From assembly GCA_052387955.1 (NCBI GenBank), contig JBQTIQ010000008.1, forward strand, positions 1 to 64,000: DNA of 64,000 nucleotides, given 5' to 3'. Every line of letters starts with the position of its first letter. Position 1 is the stretch's first letter. A program made the translations under genes and the position numbers. Below the pieces are notes generated by a model that was not told the DNA's origin, made no database searches, and was given only the letters and a program-made list of their open reading frames with translations. This document shows positions 27,028 through 35,497 of this stretch, in pieces. This DNA comes from JBQTIQ01 sp052387955. GTDB taxonomy: Bacteria; Actinomycetota; Acidimicrobiia; Acidimicrobiales; JACDCH01.

Positions 27028-28005
27028 TCAGTGCGTGTGGGGTGGGTGGGCGGACGTGGTCTCGAGCCAGCGCCGGAACCCGGCGGCGTTGGAGTGGATG
27101 CCGTTGAGGGTCTCGAGCTTCTCCCGCTGGGCGGGGTCGACGCCGTCGAGCTCATGGCCGAAGGTGACCTCGAGGGCAGCGGCGATGTCGCGCCCTTCCC
27201 TCCACGCCACCTCGGCCACCGCGGCCCAGCGGCGCAGGACCTCTTGGGCCTCCTCCAGGGTGTCGGCCGGGCCCGGTACCAGCCCGTAGTGGGCCAGCGC
27301 CACGCCGGTGGGACGGAGGCTGGCGAACTTCCGCAACGACGTCAGTGCCTGATCGAGGTCGAAGTCGGGTGGCGGCGCCGCCGGCCGGAGGATGCCGGCA
27401 TCGGGCAGGCGTACGCCGACGGCGTCGCCGGCGAACAACAGGCCGCTCTCGGAGTCGTGCAGGGCGAGGTGATGCTTGGCGTGCCCGGGCGAGTCGACGG
27501 TCCTCAGTGCCCGGCCGCCGCCGAGCGACAACAGGTCGCCGTCCTCGAGGACCTTGACGCGGTCGGCCGGCGTGGGGTCGAGGCGGCCGTAGAGCGAGTC
27601 GAGCAGGTCGCCGTAGACCATGGCCGCGCTGGCCACCAACCGCGACGGGTCGACGAGGTGCCGGGCACCCCGGCCGTGGACGTAGACGGTGGCTCGGGGG
27701 AAGGCCCGGGCCACGTCGCCGACGCCGCCGGCGTGGTCCAGGTGGATGTGGGTCACGGCGATGCTGGCCAGGTCGGCGGCGTCCACGTTGAGGTCGGCCA
27801 GCGCCGCCAGGAGGGCGGGCACCGACGACTGGCTCCCGGTCTCCACCAGCACCGGCTCGGGCCCCTCGATCAGGTAGCCGGCGGTGACCCGTTCCCAGCC
27901 ACCGAGGAGGGTGTCGATCTGGATGACGCCGGGGCCGATGACGGTGTGCACCGCCCCAGTCTCGCCGGCCGTGCCGATTGGTCGCGAGCTGCGCTCGTCG
28001 GCCAT
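27028..28005 (-). CDS. Metallo-beta-lactamase-fold hydrolase
   Basis: A 325-residue MBL-fold protein. The metal motif is THIHLDHAGGVGD (HxHxDH, about 89-101). The further ligands are in VDSPGHAKHHLALHD, LLFAGDAVGV and VALAHYGLV. A C-terminal helical region (about 250-320) follows. The layout is like glyoxalase II-type or lactonase-type hydrolases, but no specific substrate can be given. The start MADERSSRP is the last ATG before the domain and lies 31 bases from the divergent xseA start. Confidence 0.85.
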   Translation of the reverse strand: MADERSSRPIGTAGETGAVHTVIGPGVIQIDTLLGGWERVTAGYLIEGPEPVLVETGSQSSVPALLAALADLNVDAADLASIAVTHIHLDHAGGVGDVARAFPRATVYVHGRGARHLVDPSRLVASAAMVYGDLLDSLYGRLDPTPADRVKVLEDGDLLSLGGGRALRTVDSPGHAKHHLALHDSESGLLFAGDAVGVRLPDAGILRPAAPPPDFDLDQALTSLRKFASLRPTGVALAHYGLVPGPADTLEEAQEVLRRWAAVAEVAWREGRDIAAALEVTFGHELDGVDPAQREKLETLNGIHSNAAGFRRWLETTSAHPPHTH

Positions 28006-28036
28006 GCAGACCGGCCGGCACTGCCAGACTTGGCGA

Positions 28037-29275
28037 GTGCAGCAGCCGCTCTTCGTCGACGAGCCGACATGGTCGGTGGTCGAGCTGAGCCAGGCCGTCG
28101 GCCTCGCCGTAGGGCGGGCCTTCCCCGACGAGGTGTGGGTGTCGGGGGAGATCGCCAACCTCCAGCGGCCGGCCTCGGGGCATGTCTACTTCGACCTCGT
28201 CGGGGAGGGGGCCCGGCTGCGGGTGACGCTGTGGGCAGCCGACCGCCGGGTGGTCAACGGCATCCTGCGCCGGGCCGGCGGAGCCGTCCGCATGGCGGAC
28301 GGCACGGAGGTCCGTCTCCGGTCCCGGGTCACCTGGTGGCCCGACGGGGGCCAGCTCTCGTTGCGGATGTTGGGGATCGACACCGCCTACACGCTCGGCC
28401 AGCTCGAGGCCGAGCGCCAACGGCTCCTACAGGTGCTCGAAGCCGAAGGGCTCCTGGCCCGCCAGCGGGCGCTGGCGCTGGCGGCCGTGCCCCTGCGGGT
28501 GGGCCTCGTCACCAGCGACGGGTCCGCCGCGGCGTCCGATTTCCTCCACACCCTGGAGGCGAGCGGGCACGGTTGGCAGGTGGTGGTGGCCGACACGCGG
28601 GTCCAGGGGCCGGCGGCAGAGCCGTCGGTGCTCGCCGCCTTGGAGGCGATGGCTGCGGTCGTTCCCGCCCTCGACGTCGTGTGCCTGGTCCGGGGCGGTG
28701 GCGCCCGCACCGACCTCGCCGCTTTCGACCGAGAGGCCGTGGCCCGCGCCATCTCCCTGTGCCCGGTGCCGGTCCTCACTGGGATCGGCCACGAGATCGA
28801 CACCACCGTGGCCGACCTCGTCGCCCACCAGCGGCTGAAGACCCCGTCGGCCTGTGCCGCCTTCCTGGTGGAGCGGGTCGCCGCTTTCGGGGAGCTGCTG
28901 GACCGCCGGTCCGATGGCGTGACCGCGGCAGCAGCGGCCGTGCTGGAGCAGGCCGGCGCACGCCTGCAACGGGCGTCGGCCCGCGCCGGGGCCGCCGCTC
29001 GTCACCATCTCCGGGCCGAGGAGTACCGGCTCGGCGCCAGCGCGCAGCGCCTTGCCCACCGCCCGCACCAGCTGCTCGACCGTGCCCAGCGGACGTTGGA
29101 CACGGTCGACGCCCGGGCCCGCGCCCTCGACCCGTCGCGCCTGCTGGCCCGGGGCTGGTCGATCACCCGTGACCGCGCCGGCCGACTTGTGCGGGAACCC
29201 GGCGCCGTCCCCCCAGGGTCCACCCTGGTCACTACCGTCGCCGGCGGCGAACTGCGGAGCACGGTCGATGGCTGA
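28037..29275 (+). CDS. xseA: Exodeoxyribonuclease VII large subunit
   Basis: A 412-residue XseA. The N-terminal OB-fold has VWVSGEIANLQRPASGHVYF. The catalytic domain has VGLVTSDGSAAASDFLHTL, CLVRGGGARTDLAAFD and TGIGHEIDTTVADLVAHQR. A long helical region and the C-terminal ARGWSITRD follow. Together with XseB it degrades single-stranded DNA in both directions. The GTG at 28037 is used; it lies 31 bases from the divergent hydrolase gene. Its 3' end overlaps xseB by 8 bases. Confidence 0.95.
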   Translation: MQQPLFVDEPTWSVVELSQAVGLAVGRAFPDEVWVSGEIANLQRPASGHVYFDLVGEGARLRVTLWAADRRVVNGILRRAGGAVRMADGTEVRLRSRVTWWPDGGQLSLRMLGIDTAYTLGQLEAERQRLLQVLEAEGLLARQRALALAAVPLRVGLVTSDGSAAASDFLHTLEASGHGWQVVVADTRVQGPAAEPSVLAALEAMAAVVPALDVVCLVRGGGARTDLAAFDREAVARAISLCPVPVLTGIGHEIDTTVADLVAHQRLKTPSACAAFLVERVAAFGELLDRRSDGVTAAAAAVLEQAGARLQRASARAGAAARHHLRAEEYRLGASAQRLAHRPHQLLDRAQRTLDTVDARARALDPSRLLARGWSITRDRAGRLVREPGAVPPGSTLVTTVAGGELRSTVDG

Positions 29276-29516
29276 GGCGCCCGTCCCCGACGGCGGCTCG
29301 GCCGGCGACGCTCGGACTGTGGGCTACGCCGACGCCTTGCGGGAGCTCGAGGAGATCCTTTCCGAGCTCGAAGGCGACGCCGTCGACGTGGACCGTCTGG
29401 CCAGCCGGGTCGCCCGGGCCGCGGTTCTCATCGAGAGTTGCCGGGCCCGCATCGAAACCGCCCGCATGGACGTGGCCCGGATCGTCGGCGAGCCCGGCCA
29501 GGAGCGGGGCCTCTAG
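29268..29516 (+). CDS. xseB: Exodeoxyribonuclease VII small subunit
   Basis: An 82-residue XseB: GYADALRELEEILSELEGDA, then VDVDRLASRVARAAVLIESC and a C-terminal helix. Several copies bind the helical tail of XseA. The ATG lies inside the end of xseA (8-base overlap), giving coupled synthesis. The N-terminal 17 residues are an extra tail. Confidence 0.92.
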   Translation: MAEAPVPDGGSAGDARTVGYADALRELEEILSELEGDAVDVDRLASRVARAAVLIESCRARIETARMDVARIVGEPGQERGL

Positions 29517-29540
29517 ATGGGGGCCGGGGGGGCGCAGCCC
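29515..29540 (-). repeat. Truncated cassette family 1 copy at the xseB stop
   Basis: GATGGGGGCCGGGGGGG followed by CGCAGCCC matches the GGGGCTGCGCCCC half and adjoining CCGGNCCCCATC of the other copies, but the second half is absent. It begins at the stop codon of xseB. Confidence 0.4.
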
Positions 29541-29639
29541 ACTGGCTAGTCGTCCGGCCGGCGCCCCGACTTGTCGGGCATCCGTCCCGGTCCGCCGCTA
29601 CGTAGGCCAGGCAATGGTGGTGCTACAGCCCGACGGTCC

Positions 29640-29645
29640 TACGCT
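29640..29645 (+). promoter_or_regulatory. -10-like element of the GGPP synthase gene
   Basis: TACGCT ends 10 bases before the ATG at 29656, which would give an essentially leaderless mRNA and favours that start over the ATG at 29614. Confidence 0.35.
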
Positions 29646-29655
29646 TGGCGCCCGA

Positions 29656-30723
29656 ATGGCGGGACCCGCACGCAGTGTGACCTTGCCGGCGAGCCTCGCC
29701 GTCGTAGCCCAGCGGACCGGGCGACGTCTCGGCACGATGATGACCGCCGAGCTGGAGCGCTGGAGCGCGCTCGACCAGGACATGGCCGAGCCCCTGCGTT
29801 CGTTGATGCGCCTGGTCGGCGCCGGCGGCAAGCGGTTGCGGCCGGCGTTCTGTCACTGGGGGTTCGTCGGAGCCGGCGGCGACCCCGACGACCCGGCCGT
29901 GGTCGAGGCCGGGTGTGCCTTCGAGATGCTGCACGCCTTCGCGCTGATCCACGACGACGTCATGGACGGCTCGCCGACCCGGCGGGGCCTGTGCACCGCC
30001 CACCGCGAGTACACCGACCGCCACCGGGTGGCCCAATGGCGGGGCGAGGCCCGCCGCTTCGGCGAGGGCGTCGCCATCCTCATCGGGGACCTCGCCCATG
30101 TCTATGCCGACCGGTTCGTGGCCGGGGCACCCGACGAGGTCCGGACGTTGTGGGACGAGCTTCGGGTCGAGCTCAACGTGGGCCAGTTCCTCGACGTCCT
30201 CGGCACCGCCCGGGGTGACACCGACCTGGCCCGGGCCCGGCGCATCGCCCGTTACAAGTCCGGCAAGTACACGATCGAGCGGCCGCTTCACGTGGGCGCG
30301 GCCCTGGCCGGCCGGCCCGACCTGTTCGGCGTGCTGTCGGCCTATGGCGACCCGCTGGGAGAGGCGTTCCAGCTCCGCGACGACCTCCTGGGGGCCTTCG
30401 GCGATGAGTCGGTCACCGGCAAGCCGGTGGGCGACGACCTGCGCGAGGGCAAGCCCACGCCGCTGCTGGCGCTGGCCACCGCCCGGGCCACCGCGACGCA
30501 GGCCCATGCCCTCGCCCTCGTCGGCCGGCCCGACCTGTCCGCCGACGACGTGGCGTCCGTCCAGGCCGTCCTGGTCGACACCGGTGCCGTGGCCGAGACA
30601 GAGGCCATCATCGACGGGCTCACCGCCCGTGCCGTCGACGCCGTGGACTGGGGCCAGATCCGCCCCGACGCCCACACCGCGCTGGTCGAGCTCGCTCATT
30701 TCGTCGCCTGGCGAGACCGCTGA
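29656..30723 (+). CDS. crtE: Geranylgeranyl diphosphate synthase (polyprenyl synthetase)
   Basis: A 355-residue trans-prenyltransferase. The first aspartate-rich motif is LIHDDVMDGSPTRRG and the second is FQLRDDLLGAFGD. GGKRLRPAFCHWGF and KSGKYTIERPLHVGAAL are also typical. It makes C20 (or similar) diphosphate from FPP/GPP and IPP. The phytoene synthase and desaturase genes downstream make GGPP the likely product. Residue size before the first motif suggests C20, but that is inference. Start at 29656 is favoured by a nearby -10 box; 29614 is the alternative. Confidence 0.88.
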   Translation: MAGPARSVTLPASLAVVAQRTGRRLGTMMTAELERWSALDQDMAEPLRSLMRLVGAGGKRLRPAFCHWGFVGAGGDPDDPAVVEAGCAFEMLHAFALIHDDVMDGSPTRRGLCTAHREYTDRHRVAQWRGEARRFGEGVAILIGDLAHVYADRFVAGAPDEVRTLWDELRVELNVGQFLDVLGTARGDTDLARARRIARYKSGKYTIERPLHVGAALAGRPDLFGVLSAYGDPLGEAFQLRDDLLGAFGDESVTGKPVGDDLREGKPTPLLALATARATATQAHALALVGRPDLSADDVASVQAVLVDTGAVAETEAIIDGLTARAVDAVDWGQIRPDAHTALVELAHFVAWRDR

Positions 30724-30805
30724 GGTGCGAGGGGAGCGAGCCCCTCAGGCCGACGGCGCGAGCGCCAGCTCGCCCGGGGGCGATGGGTGTGGGGCGCAGC
30801 CCCAC
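30721..30805 (-). repeat. Intergenic cassette family 1, copy at the crtE stop
   Basis: Begins in the TGA of crtE. After TGAGGTGCGAGGGG and an AGCGAGCCCC stem come CGACGGCGCGAGCGCCAGCT, CGCCCGGGGGCGATGG and the palindrome GTGGGGCGCAGCCCCAC. From 30749 it is nearly identical (about 2 mismatches) to the copy at 56930-57015. Confidence 0.75.
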
Positions 30806-30864
30806 CAGCAGAGAGCGATCGACCCGATCGTGGGCCGGCTCGGGCTGCGGGCGCGGTTCGGTCC

Positions 30865-30870
30865 TATCGT
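30865..30870 (+). promoter_or_regulatory. -10-like element ahead of crtI
   Basis: TATCGT fits TANNNT and would give a leader of about 30 bases ending in the GAGGGGG ribosome site of crtI, so crtI-crtB may be transcribed separately from crtE. Confidence 0.35.
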
Positions 30871-30906
30871 CGCGCTCAGGCGCACCGAGCCGAGGGGGTA
30901 GCACGC

Positions 30907-32382
30907 ATGGAAGTCGTGGTCATCGGGGCCGGTCTTGGTGGGCTGAGCACGGCGATGCATCTGCGCGGACGCGGCCACGACGTCGTCGTCCTCGAACGGG
31001 GCGACGTCCCCGGCGGACGGGCCGGGATCCTGCGACGCGACGGCTACCGCTTCGACACGGGCCCGACCGTGCTCACCATGATCGACATCATCGCCGACTG
31101 CTTCACCGCCGTCGGCGCCGACATGGCCGACCACCTGAAGATCTTCCCGGTCGACCCCATGTACCGGGCTGTCTTCGAGGACAACTCCGAGCTGCGGGTG
31201 TGGCACGGCCGTGAACGCATGGCCAAGGAGATCCGCTCGTTCGCCGGGCCCGACGCCGCCAAGCAGTTCCACAAGTTCTGTGACTGGCTCACCAAGCTCT
31301 ACCGGCTCGAGATGCCGAACTTCATCGACCGCAACTTCAACTCGTTGTTCAGCATCGCCAACCCGTTGCCGCCGGGGATCCAGCTCTTCATGATGGGTGG
31401 CTTCGGCAAGGTCGCCAACCGGGTGGCCAAGTACTTCGACGACGAGCGCCTGCAGCGGATCTTCAGCTTCCAGTCGCTCTACGCCGGCCTCGCCCCCCAG
31501 CAGGCGCTGGCCATCTACTGCGTCATCACCTACATGGACACCGTCGCCGGCGTGTTCCAGCCCCAGGGGGGCATGCACGCCATCCCCCAGGCGATGGCCG
31601 ACGCCTCCGAGCTGGCCGGCGTCGAGTTCCGCTACGGGGCCGAGGTCGACCGGATCATCCTCGAGGAGGGCACGTCGGGCCGGGTCCGGGGCGTGCGTCT
31701 TGCCGGTACCGGCGAGGTGATCGAGGCCGACGCCGTCGTCTGCAACCCCGATCTGCCGGTGGCCTACCGGACGCTGTTGCCGGGAACTCCCATGCCGCTG
31801 GTGGCCCGCCGGGGCACGTACTCGCCGTCGTGCGTGGTGTGGCACGTAGGGGCGAGAGGCGAGCTGCCGCCCGGCGTCGGCCATCACAACATCCATTTCG
31901 GCCAGCAGTGGGACCAGGCGTTCAAGGCGCTGCTAAAGGATGGCCGGCGGATGCCCGACCCGTCGATCCTGGTATCGGTGCCGACGTACTCCGATCCCAC
32001 CGCCGCTCCCGAAGGGTGCCACAGCCTCTTCGTGCTCGAGCCGACCCCCAACCTGGACGGCAAGGTCGACTGGACCCGCGAGCGGCACAAGGTCCGCGAC
32101 GACCTGTCCCAGATGATCGAGAAGCTCGGCTACCCGATCGACATCCAGGTCGAGGAGCTGGTCGACCCCACTGACTGGGAGCGGATGGGCATGGAGCGGG
32201 GCACGCCGTTCGCGCTGTCGCACCGGTTCCTGCAGACCGGCCCGTTCCGTCCGAACAACATCGACAAGCGGGCGCCCGGCCTCGTGTTCGTGGGCAGCAG
32301 TACATTGCCGGGCGTGGGGGTGCCCATGGTGCTGATCTCGGGCCGCCTGGCCGCCGAGCGAGTCGACGAGCTCTACCAGTGA
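30907..32382 (+). CDS. crtI: Phytoene desaturase (CrtI family)
   Basis: A 491-residue FAD-dependent amine-oxidase-fold enzyme. The N-terminal dinucleotide motif is VVIGAGLGGLSTAMHL, followed by VVVLERGDVPGGRAG and YRFDTGPTVLTM. The C-terminal motif is GLVFVGSSTLPGVGVPMVL, the bacterial-type phytoene dehydrogenase signature. It introduces double bonds into phytoene; the number of steps cannot be read from the sequence. GAGGGGG lies about 8 bases upstream of the ATG. Its stop overlaps the crtB start. Confidence 0.93.
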   Translation: MEVVVIGAGLGGLSTAMHLRGRGHDVVVLERGDVPGGRAGILRRDGYRFDTGPTVLTMIDIIADCFTAVGADMADHLKIFPVDPMYRAVFEDNSELRVWHGRERMAKEIRSFAGPDAAKQFHKFCDWLTKLYRLEMPNFIDRNFNSLFSIANPLPPGIQLFMMGGFGKVANRVAKYFDDERLQRIFSFQSLYAGLAPQQALAIYCVITYMDTVAGVFQPQGGMHAIPQAMADASELAGVEFRYGAEVDRIILEEGTSGRVRGVRLAGTGEVIEADAVVCNPDLPVAYRTLLPGTPMPLVARRGTYSPSCVVWHVGARGELPPGVGHHNIHFGQQWDQAFKALLKDGRRMPDPSILVSVPTYSDPTAAPEGCHSLFVLEPTPNLDGKVDWTRERHKVRDDLSQMIEKLGYPIDIQVEELVDPTDWERMGMERGTPFALSHRFLQTGPFRPNNIDKRAPGLVFVGSSTLPGVGVPMVLISGRLAAERVDELYQ

Positions 32383-33302
32383 TCACCCTCGAGCAGTCCT
32401 ATCGACGCTGCCGGGAGCTCAACAAGCGCAACGGCACCACCTACTACTGGTCGACCTACGCCCTGCCTCCGGTCAAGCGCCACCACGTGCACGCCCTCTA
32501 CGGGTTCTGCCGCTACGCCGACGACATCGTCGACGACCTCGGCCCGGTGCCCGTCGACGTGCGGGCCAAAGCCCTGCACGAGTTCGGCGACCGCTTCTTC
32601 GCCGATCTCGAGACCGGGCGGTCCGACGACGACGTGCTGTGGGCCGTTGTCCACACGGTGCTCAGCTTCGGGATCGACCCCGACTGCTTCCGCCGGTTCC
32701 TGCACTCGATGGAGATGGACCTCACCGTCGACCGCTACGAGTCCTTCGACGACCTGCTCGGCTACATGGACGGCTCAGCCGCGGTCATCGGCGAGATGAT
32801 GCTGCCGATCCTCGAGCCGCTGACACCCGAAGCGAAAGCGCCGGCCCGCGCCCTGGGGAACGCCTTCCAGCTCACCAACTTCCTGCGGGACATCGAAGAG
32901 GACCTGCGCCGCGGCCGGACCTACGTGCCTCAGAGCGACATCCGCTGGTTCGGGGCCGAGGAGGCCTTCGAGGACCGCCGGGTGACACCGGGGTTCCTGG
33001 CCCTGATGCGCTTCGAGATCAGCCGCATCCGGGCGATCTACCGCCAGGCCGACCTCGGGATCGACATGCTGCCGCCATCGTCGGCGCGCGCCATCCGGGC
33101 GGCACGGGTGCTCTACAGCCGGATCCTCGACGTGATCGAGACCAACGGCCTCGACGTCTTCGAGTCGAGGGCCCGGGTGCCGACCTGGCAGAAGGCTGCT
33201 ACCGGCGTGAAGGCGCTCGTCCTCGACGACGCCGTCCGCAAGGGCCGGCTCGGCGCCCGGCGCGCCCTCAGCGGGGTGCGGGGACGAGAGGGTCGCGGGT
33301 AA
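32379..33302 (+). CDS. crtB: Phytoene synthase
   Basis: A 307-residue squalene/phytoene synthase. The two aspartate-rich motifs are FCRYADDIVDD (about 45-55) and TNFLRDIEEDLRRGR (about 167-181). NGTTYYWSTYALP and YVPQSDIRWFG are also family hallmarks. It joins two GGPP to phytoene. The GTG start overlaps the crtI stop as GTGA. The last 35 bases overlap the 3' end of the hydroxylase gene on the other strand. Confidence 0.94.
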   Translation: MITLEQSYRRCRELNKRNGTTYYWSTYALPPVKRHHVHALYGFCRYADDIVDDLGPVPVDVRAKALHEFGDRFFADLETGRSDDDVLWAVVHTVLSFGIDPDCFRRFLHSMEMDLTVDRYESFDDLLGYMDGSAAVIGEMMLPILEPLTPEAKAPARALGNAFQLTNFLRDIEEDLRRGRTYVPQSDIRWFGAEEAFEDRRVTPGFLALMRFEISRIRAIYRQADLGIDMLPPSSARAIRAARVLYSRILDVIETNGLDVFESRARVPTWQKAATGVKALVLDDAVRKGRLGARRALSGVRGREGRG

Positions 33303-33744
33303 CGGCCTGTGCTCGCTCCCGTAGCTCGCGGGGGACGACCGGCAGCAGGAACCCGTACGGCTCACCGGCCCACAGGTGGTGGATGCGATGCGCCTCGCGG
33401 ACCCGCTCCAGGGGGGCGCACCGCCAGGTGAAGCCCGGGATGCGGCGGTGGATGTAGATGTCGTGCACGAACAGGTAGGCCATGCCGTAGAGGGTGACGC
33501 CGAGGCCCACCCATGCCAACGCCGACAGCCCGTCCACGAACGTCCCGGCCGCGATGGCAGCGATGGTGAGCACCGCGGCGACGACCGGGTAGAGGTCGTT
33601 CGCCTCGAAGAGGGTGAGGCGGACCTGATGGTGCCCGACGTGCCAGGCCCCGAGGCGCCCGTGCATCACGTAGCGGTGGGCCAGATAGGCCGCCGGCTCC
33701 ATCAGGACGAAGGCGACCAGCACCAGTCCCAACTCGGCCGGCAT
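33268..33744 (-). CDS. crtZ: Carotenoid hydroxylase, CrtZ-like fatty acid hydroxylase family
   Basis: A 158-residue di-iron membrane hydroxylase. It has the four histidine clusters of the family: HRYVMH, HVGHHQ, HDIYIHRR and HRIHHLW, plus about four hydrophobic helices. The size and spacing match bacterial beta-carotene 3-hydroxylases. It would hydroxylate carotenoid end rings, which needs a cyclase that is not in this window, so another substrate is possible. It is read opposite to crtB and ends inside it. Confidence 0.8.
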   Translation of the reverse strand: MPAELGLVLVAFVLMEPAAYLAHRYVMHGRLGAWHVGHHQVRLTLFEANDLYPVVAAVLTIAAIAAGTFVDGLSALAWVGLGVTLYGMAYLFVHDIYIHRRIPGFTWRCAPLERVREAHRIHHLWAGEPYGFLLPVVPRELRERAQAVTRDPLVPAPR

Positions 33745-33827
33745 CGGGACAAGGGTACCGGCTCGGGCGCGCCGATGAAGGCCTGGGAGGCCTGCTGTTC
33801 CCGCTGATCGAGCTCTCCCGTCCGGTC

Positions 33828-34286
33828 ATGGTCGTGCTGGACGTCGCGGTGTGGGGCGCGTGGAGCGCGGTGGTCGGCTACTGGGGCCACCGGCGCCCGC
33901 CGCAGGCGTTTGCCGGCAACCGGCGCCTCTACCGGCTCCGGCGTTGGGAGCGAGGCGGGCGCTTCTACGAGGAACGGCTTCGCATCAAGGACTGGAAGGA
34001 CCGGCTACCGGACGCGGGAGCGTTCTTCGCCGGCGGGATGTCCAAACGCGCCCTACCGGGCAAGGGCATCGAAGCGCTGTCGCGCTTCGAGATCGAGACC
34101 CGGCGAGCCGAGTGGGCCCACTGGGTGATCATGCTGGCGGTGCCCGTGTTCGTGATCTGGAACTACTGGTGGGTGGTACCGGTCATGGCCGGCTACGCGG
34201 TGGCCGCCAACGGCCCCTGTGTCGCCGTACAGCGCTACAACCGGGCCCGGCTCGAGCACTTGCTCGACCGGTCCCGGCCCGGCTGA
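33828..34286 (+). CDS. CrtO-family carotenoid acyltransferase-like membrane protein
   Basis: A 152-residue protein resembling glycosyl-4,4'-diaponeurosporenoate acyltransferase (CrtO of staphyloxanthin synthesis). Shared features are KDWKDRLPDAGAFFAGGM, ETRRAEWAHWVIM and NGPCVAVQRYNRARLEHLL. Two to three hydrophobic helices are seen. It would attach a fatty acyl group to a glycosylated carotenoid. No carotenoid glycosyltransferase is nearby, so the acceptor is unclear. The ATG at 33828 is given; the reading frame is open further upstream, so the true start may be earlier. Confidence 0.72.
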   Translation: MVVLDVAVWGAWSAVVGYWGHRRPPQAFAGNRRLYRLRRWERGGRFYEERLRIKDWKDRLPDAGAFFAGGMSKRALPGKGIEALSRFEIETRRAEWAHWVIMLAVPVFVIWNYWWVVPVMAGYAVAANGPCVAVQRYNRARLEHLLDRSRPG

Positions 34287-34300
34287 GCCGCCGACCGGGT

Positions 34301-34696
34301 TCACGACCCCCGGGCATTGGCGATGAGGTCGCGGATCTCGGTCAACAGCAGGGCTTCGTCGCTCGGGGTCGGAGTGGCGGCGATCGCCTCCTCCTCGCCC
34401 CGCTTGCGCCGCTGCGCCAACGTGTTCATCGGCCGCACGACCGCGAAGAACACCGCGGCCGCGATCAGCACGAACGAGATCACGTCGTTGAGGAACACGC
34501 CGTAACCGAACGTGCTCTCGTTGATGGTGAAGTCGAGCGAGCTGAAGTCCTGGTTGCCGGGGATGGCGATCAGCGGTGTCAGCAGGTTCTTGGTCAACGA
34601 CGTGACCACGGCACCGAAGGCGGCGCCGATCACCACCGCTACCGCCAGGTCGACGATGTTGCCCCTCAGCAGGAACGCCTTGAACTCCTTCAGCAT
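34301..34696 (-). CDS. mscL: Large-conductance mechanosensitive channel
   Basis: A 131-residue MscL. The amphipathic N-terminus MLKEFKAFLLRGNIVDLAVA leads into TM1 (VVIGAAFGAVVTSL), then the loop and TM2 (DVISFVLIAAAVFFAVV) and a charged C-terminal helix. It opens on membrane tension to release solutes in hypo-osmotic shock. GAGGAG sits 7 bases upstream of the ATG at 34696, which fixes the start over an upstream one. Confidence 0.95.
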   Translation of the reverse strand: MLKEFKAFLLRGNIVDLAVAVVIGAAFGAVVTSLTKNLLTPLIAIPGNQDFSSLDFTINESTFGYGVFLNDVISFVLIAAAVFFAVVRPMNTLAQRRKRGEEEAIAATPTPSDEALLLTEIRDLIANARGS

Positions 34697-34713
34697 CGTT
34701 CTCCTCATCTCTT

Positions 34714-34782
34714 GCGTTCCCCGGCCGCGCAGGCCGGGCTTGGACGCGCCTCCGCTGGCGCTCCGGCGCTCGCATCGGTGGC
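34714..34782 (+). repeat. Dispersed repeat family 2, copy 1
   Basis: GCGTTCCCCGGCCGCGCAGG, CCGGGCTTGGACGCGCCT, CGCTGGCGCTCCGGCG and CTCGCATCGGTGGC in order. It recurs with few changes at 36788-36857 and in part at 34800-34853 and 36758-36776. It is unrelated to cassette family 1 apart from GCTGGCGCT. Confidence 0.6.
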
Positions 34783-34799
34783 ACGTCTGGTCTAGCCCG

Positions 34800-34853
34800 A
34801 TGCGCAGGCCGGGCTTGGACCGCGCCTCCCGCGGGCGCTCCGGCGCCGGCGTT
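34800..34853 (+). repeat. Dispersed repeat family 2, copy 2
   Basis: ATGCGCAGGCCGGGCTTGG, then CGCGCCTCCCGCGGGCGCTC and CGGCGCCGGCGTTGGTGGC, following copy 1 head to tail. It runs into the hexamer array at 34854. Confidence 0.5.
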
Positions 34854-34891
34854 GGTGGCGGTGGCGGTGGCGGTGGCGGTGGCGGTGGCGG
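34854..34891 (+). repeat. GGTGGC hexanucleotide array
   Basis: About six perfect tandem copies of GGTGGC grown from the GTTGGTGGC end of repeat copy 2. The rest of the gene-free stretch 34709-35077 (from 34892) shows nothing recognised beyond the response-regulator leader. Confidence 0.7.
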
Positions 34892-35077
34892 ACGGTCTAT
34901 CAGAGCGGTCGCTACGGACAGCGGACGAAACGCCGAGCCCAGGGCGTTGAGTGCCCGAATGGGATGAACGGGCGAATCCGACCGGATCGGCTGATAGGCG
35001 CGAACCGGCCAGGGCTGCGATCATGACCGGCGATGGCCCGGCGAGCGCCGGCCCGAGAGAAGGGATGCGGGGAGCGG

Positions 35078-35452
35078 ATGAGCCTGCTGCGGGTCGTGTT
35101 GGTCGACGACGACCGCAAGATGGTCGACCTGGTGCAGGGCATCCTCGCCGACGAAGGTTTCGACGTCGTCGGCTTCACCGGGACCGACGAGGCCCTCGAC
35201 CGGCTCGACGAGCTCGACCCCCACGTCGTCGTCCTCGACGAGGTCATGCCCGGTCGCAACGGGCTCTCGGTAGCCGAGGAGATCGTCGAGCGTCGCCCCG
35301 GGCAGGCCATCGTGATCTTCAGCTCGCTGTTCGACCTGCAGCTGAGCCGGCAGGTCGAACGCCAAGGCTTCCGCTACGTCGAGAAGGCCGACGGTATCGA
35401 CGCCCTGGAGGGCGCCATACGCGAGGCCGCCGCCGGTGGGCGCCGGCGGTGA
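35078..35452 (+). CDS. Single-domain response regulator (receiver protein)
   Basis: A 124-residue receiver domain with no output domain. The acidic pocket is VVLVDDDRK (about 6-14), the phospho-acceptor is Asp54 in VVVLDEVMPGRNG, the switch serine is in IVIFSSLFD, and the lysine is in RYVEKADG. It likely acts as a phosphorelay or protein-protein switch. GGGGAG lies just upstream of the ATG. No histidine kinase is next to it. It converges on the HAD hydrolase gene. Confidence 0.88.
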   Translation: MSLLRVVLVDDDRKMVDLVQGILADEGFDVVGFTGTDEALDRLDELDPHVVVLDEVMPGRNGLSVAEEIVERRPGQAIVIFSSLFDLQLSRQVERQGFRYVEKADGIDALEGAIREAAAGGRRR

Positions 35453-35497
35453 CAGGCCGTCGGGGGGCGGAGCGTGCCGAGGGCAGAGGCCTGGCGG

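Noticed and set aside
34854..34891. CRISPR-like repetition
   Set aside because: Units are 6 bases with no spacers; it is a simple tandem array.
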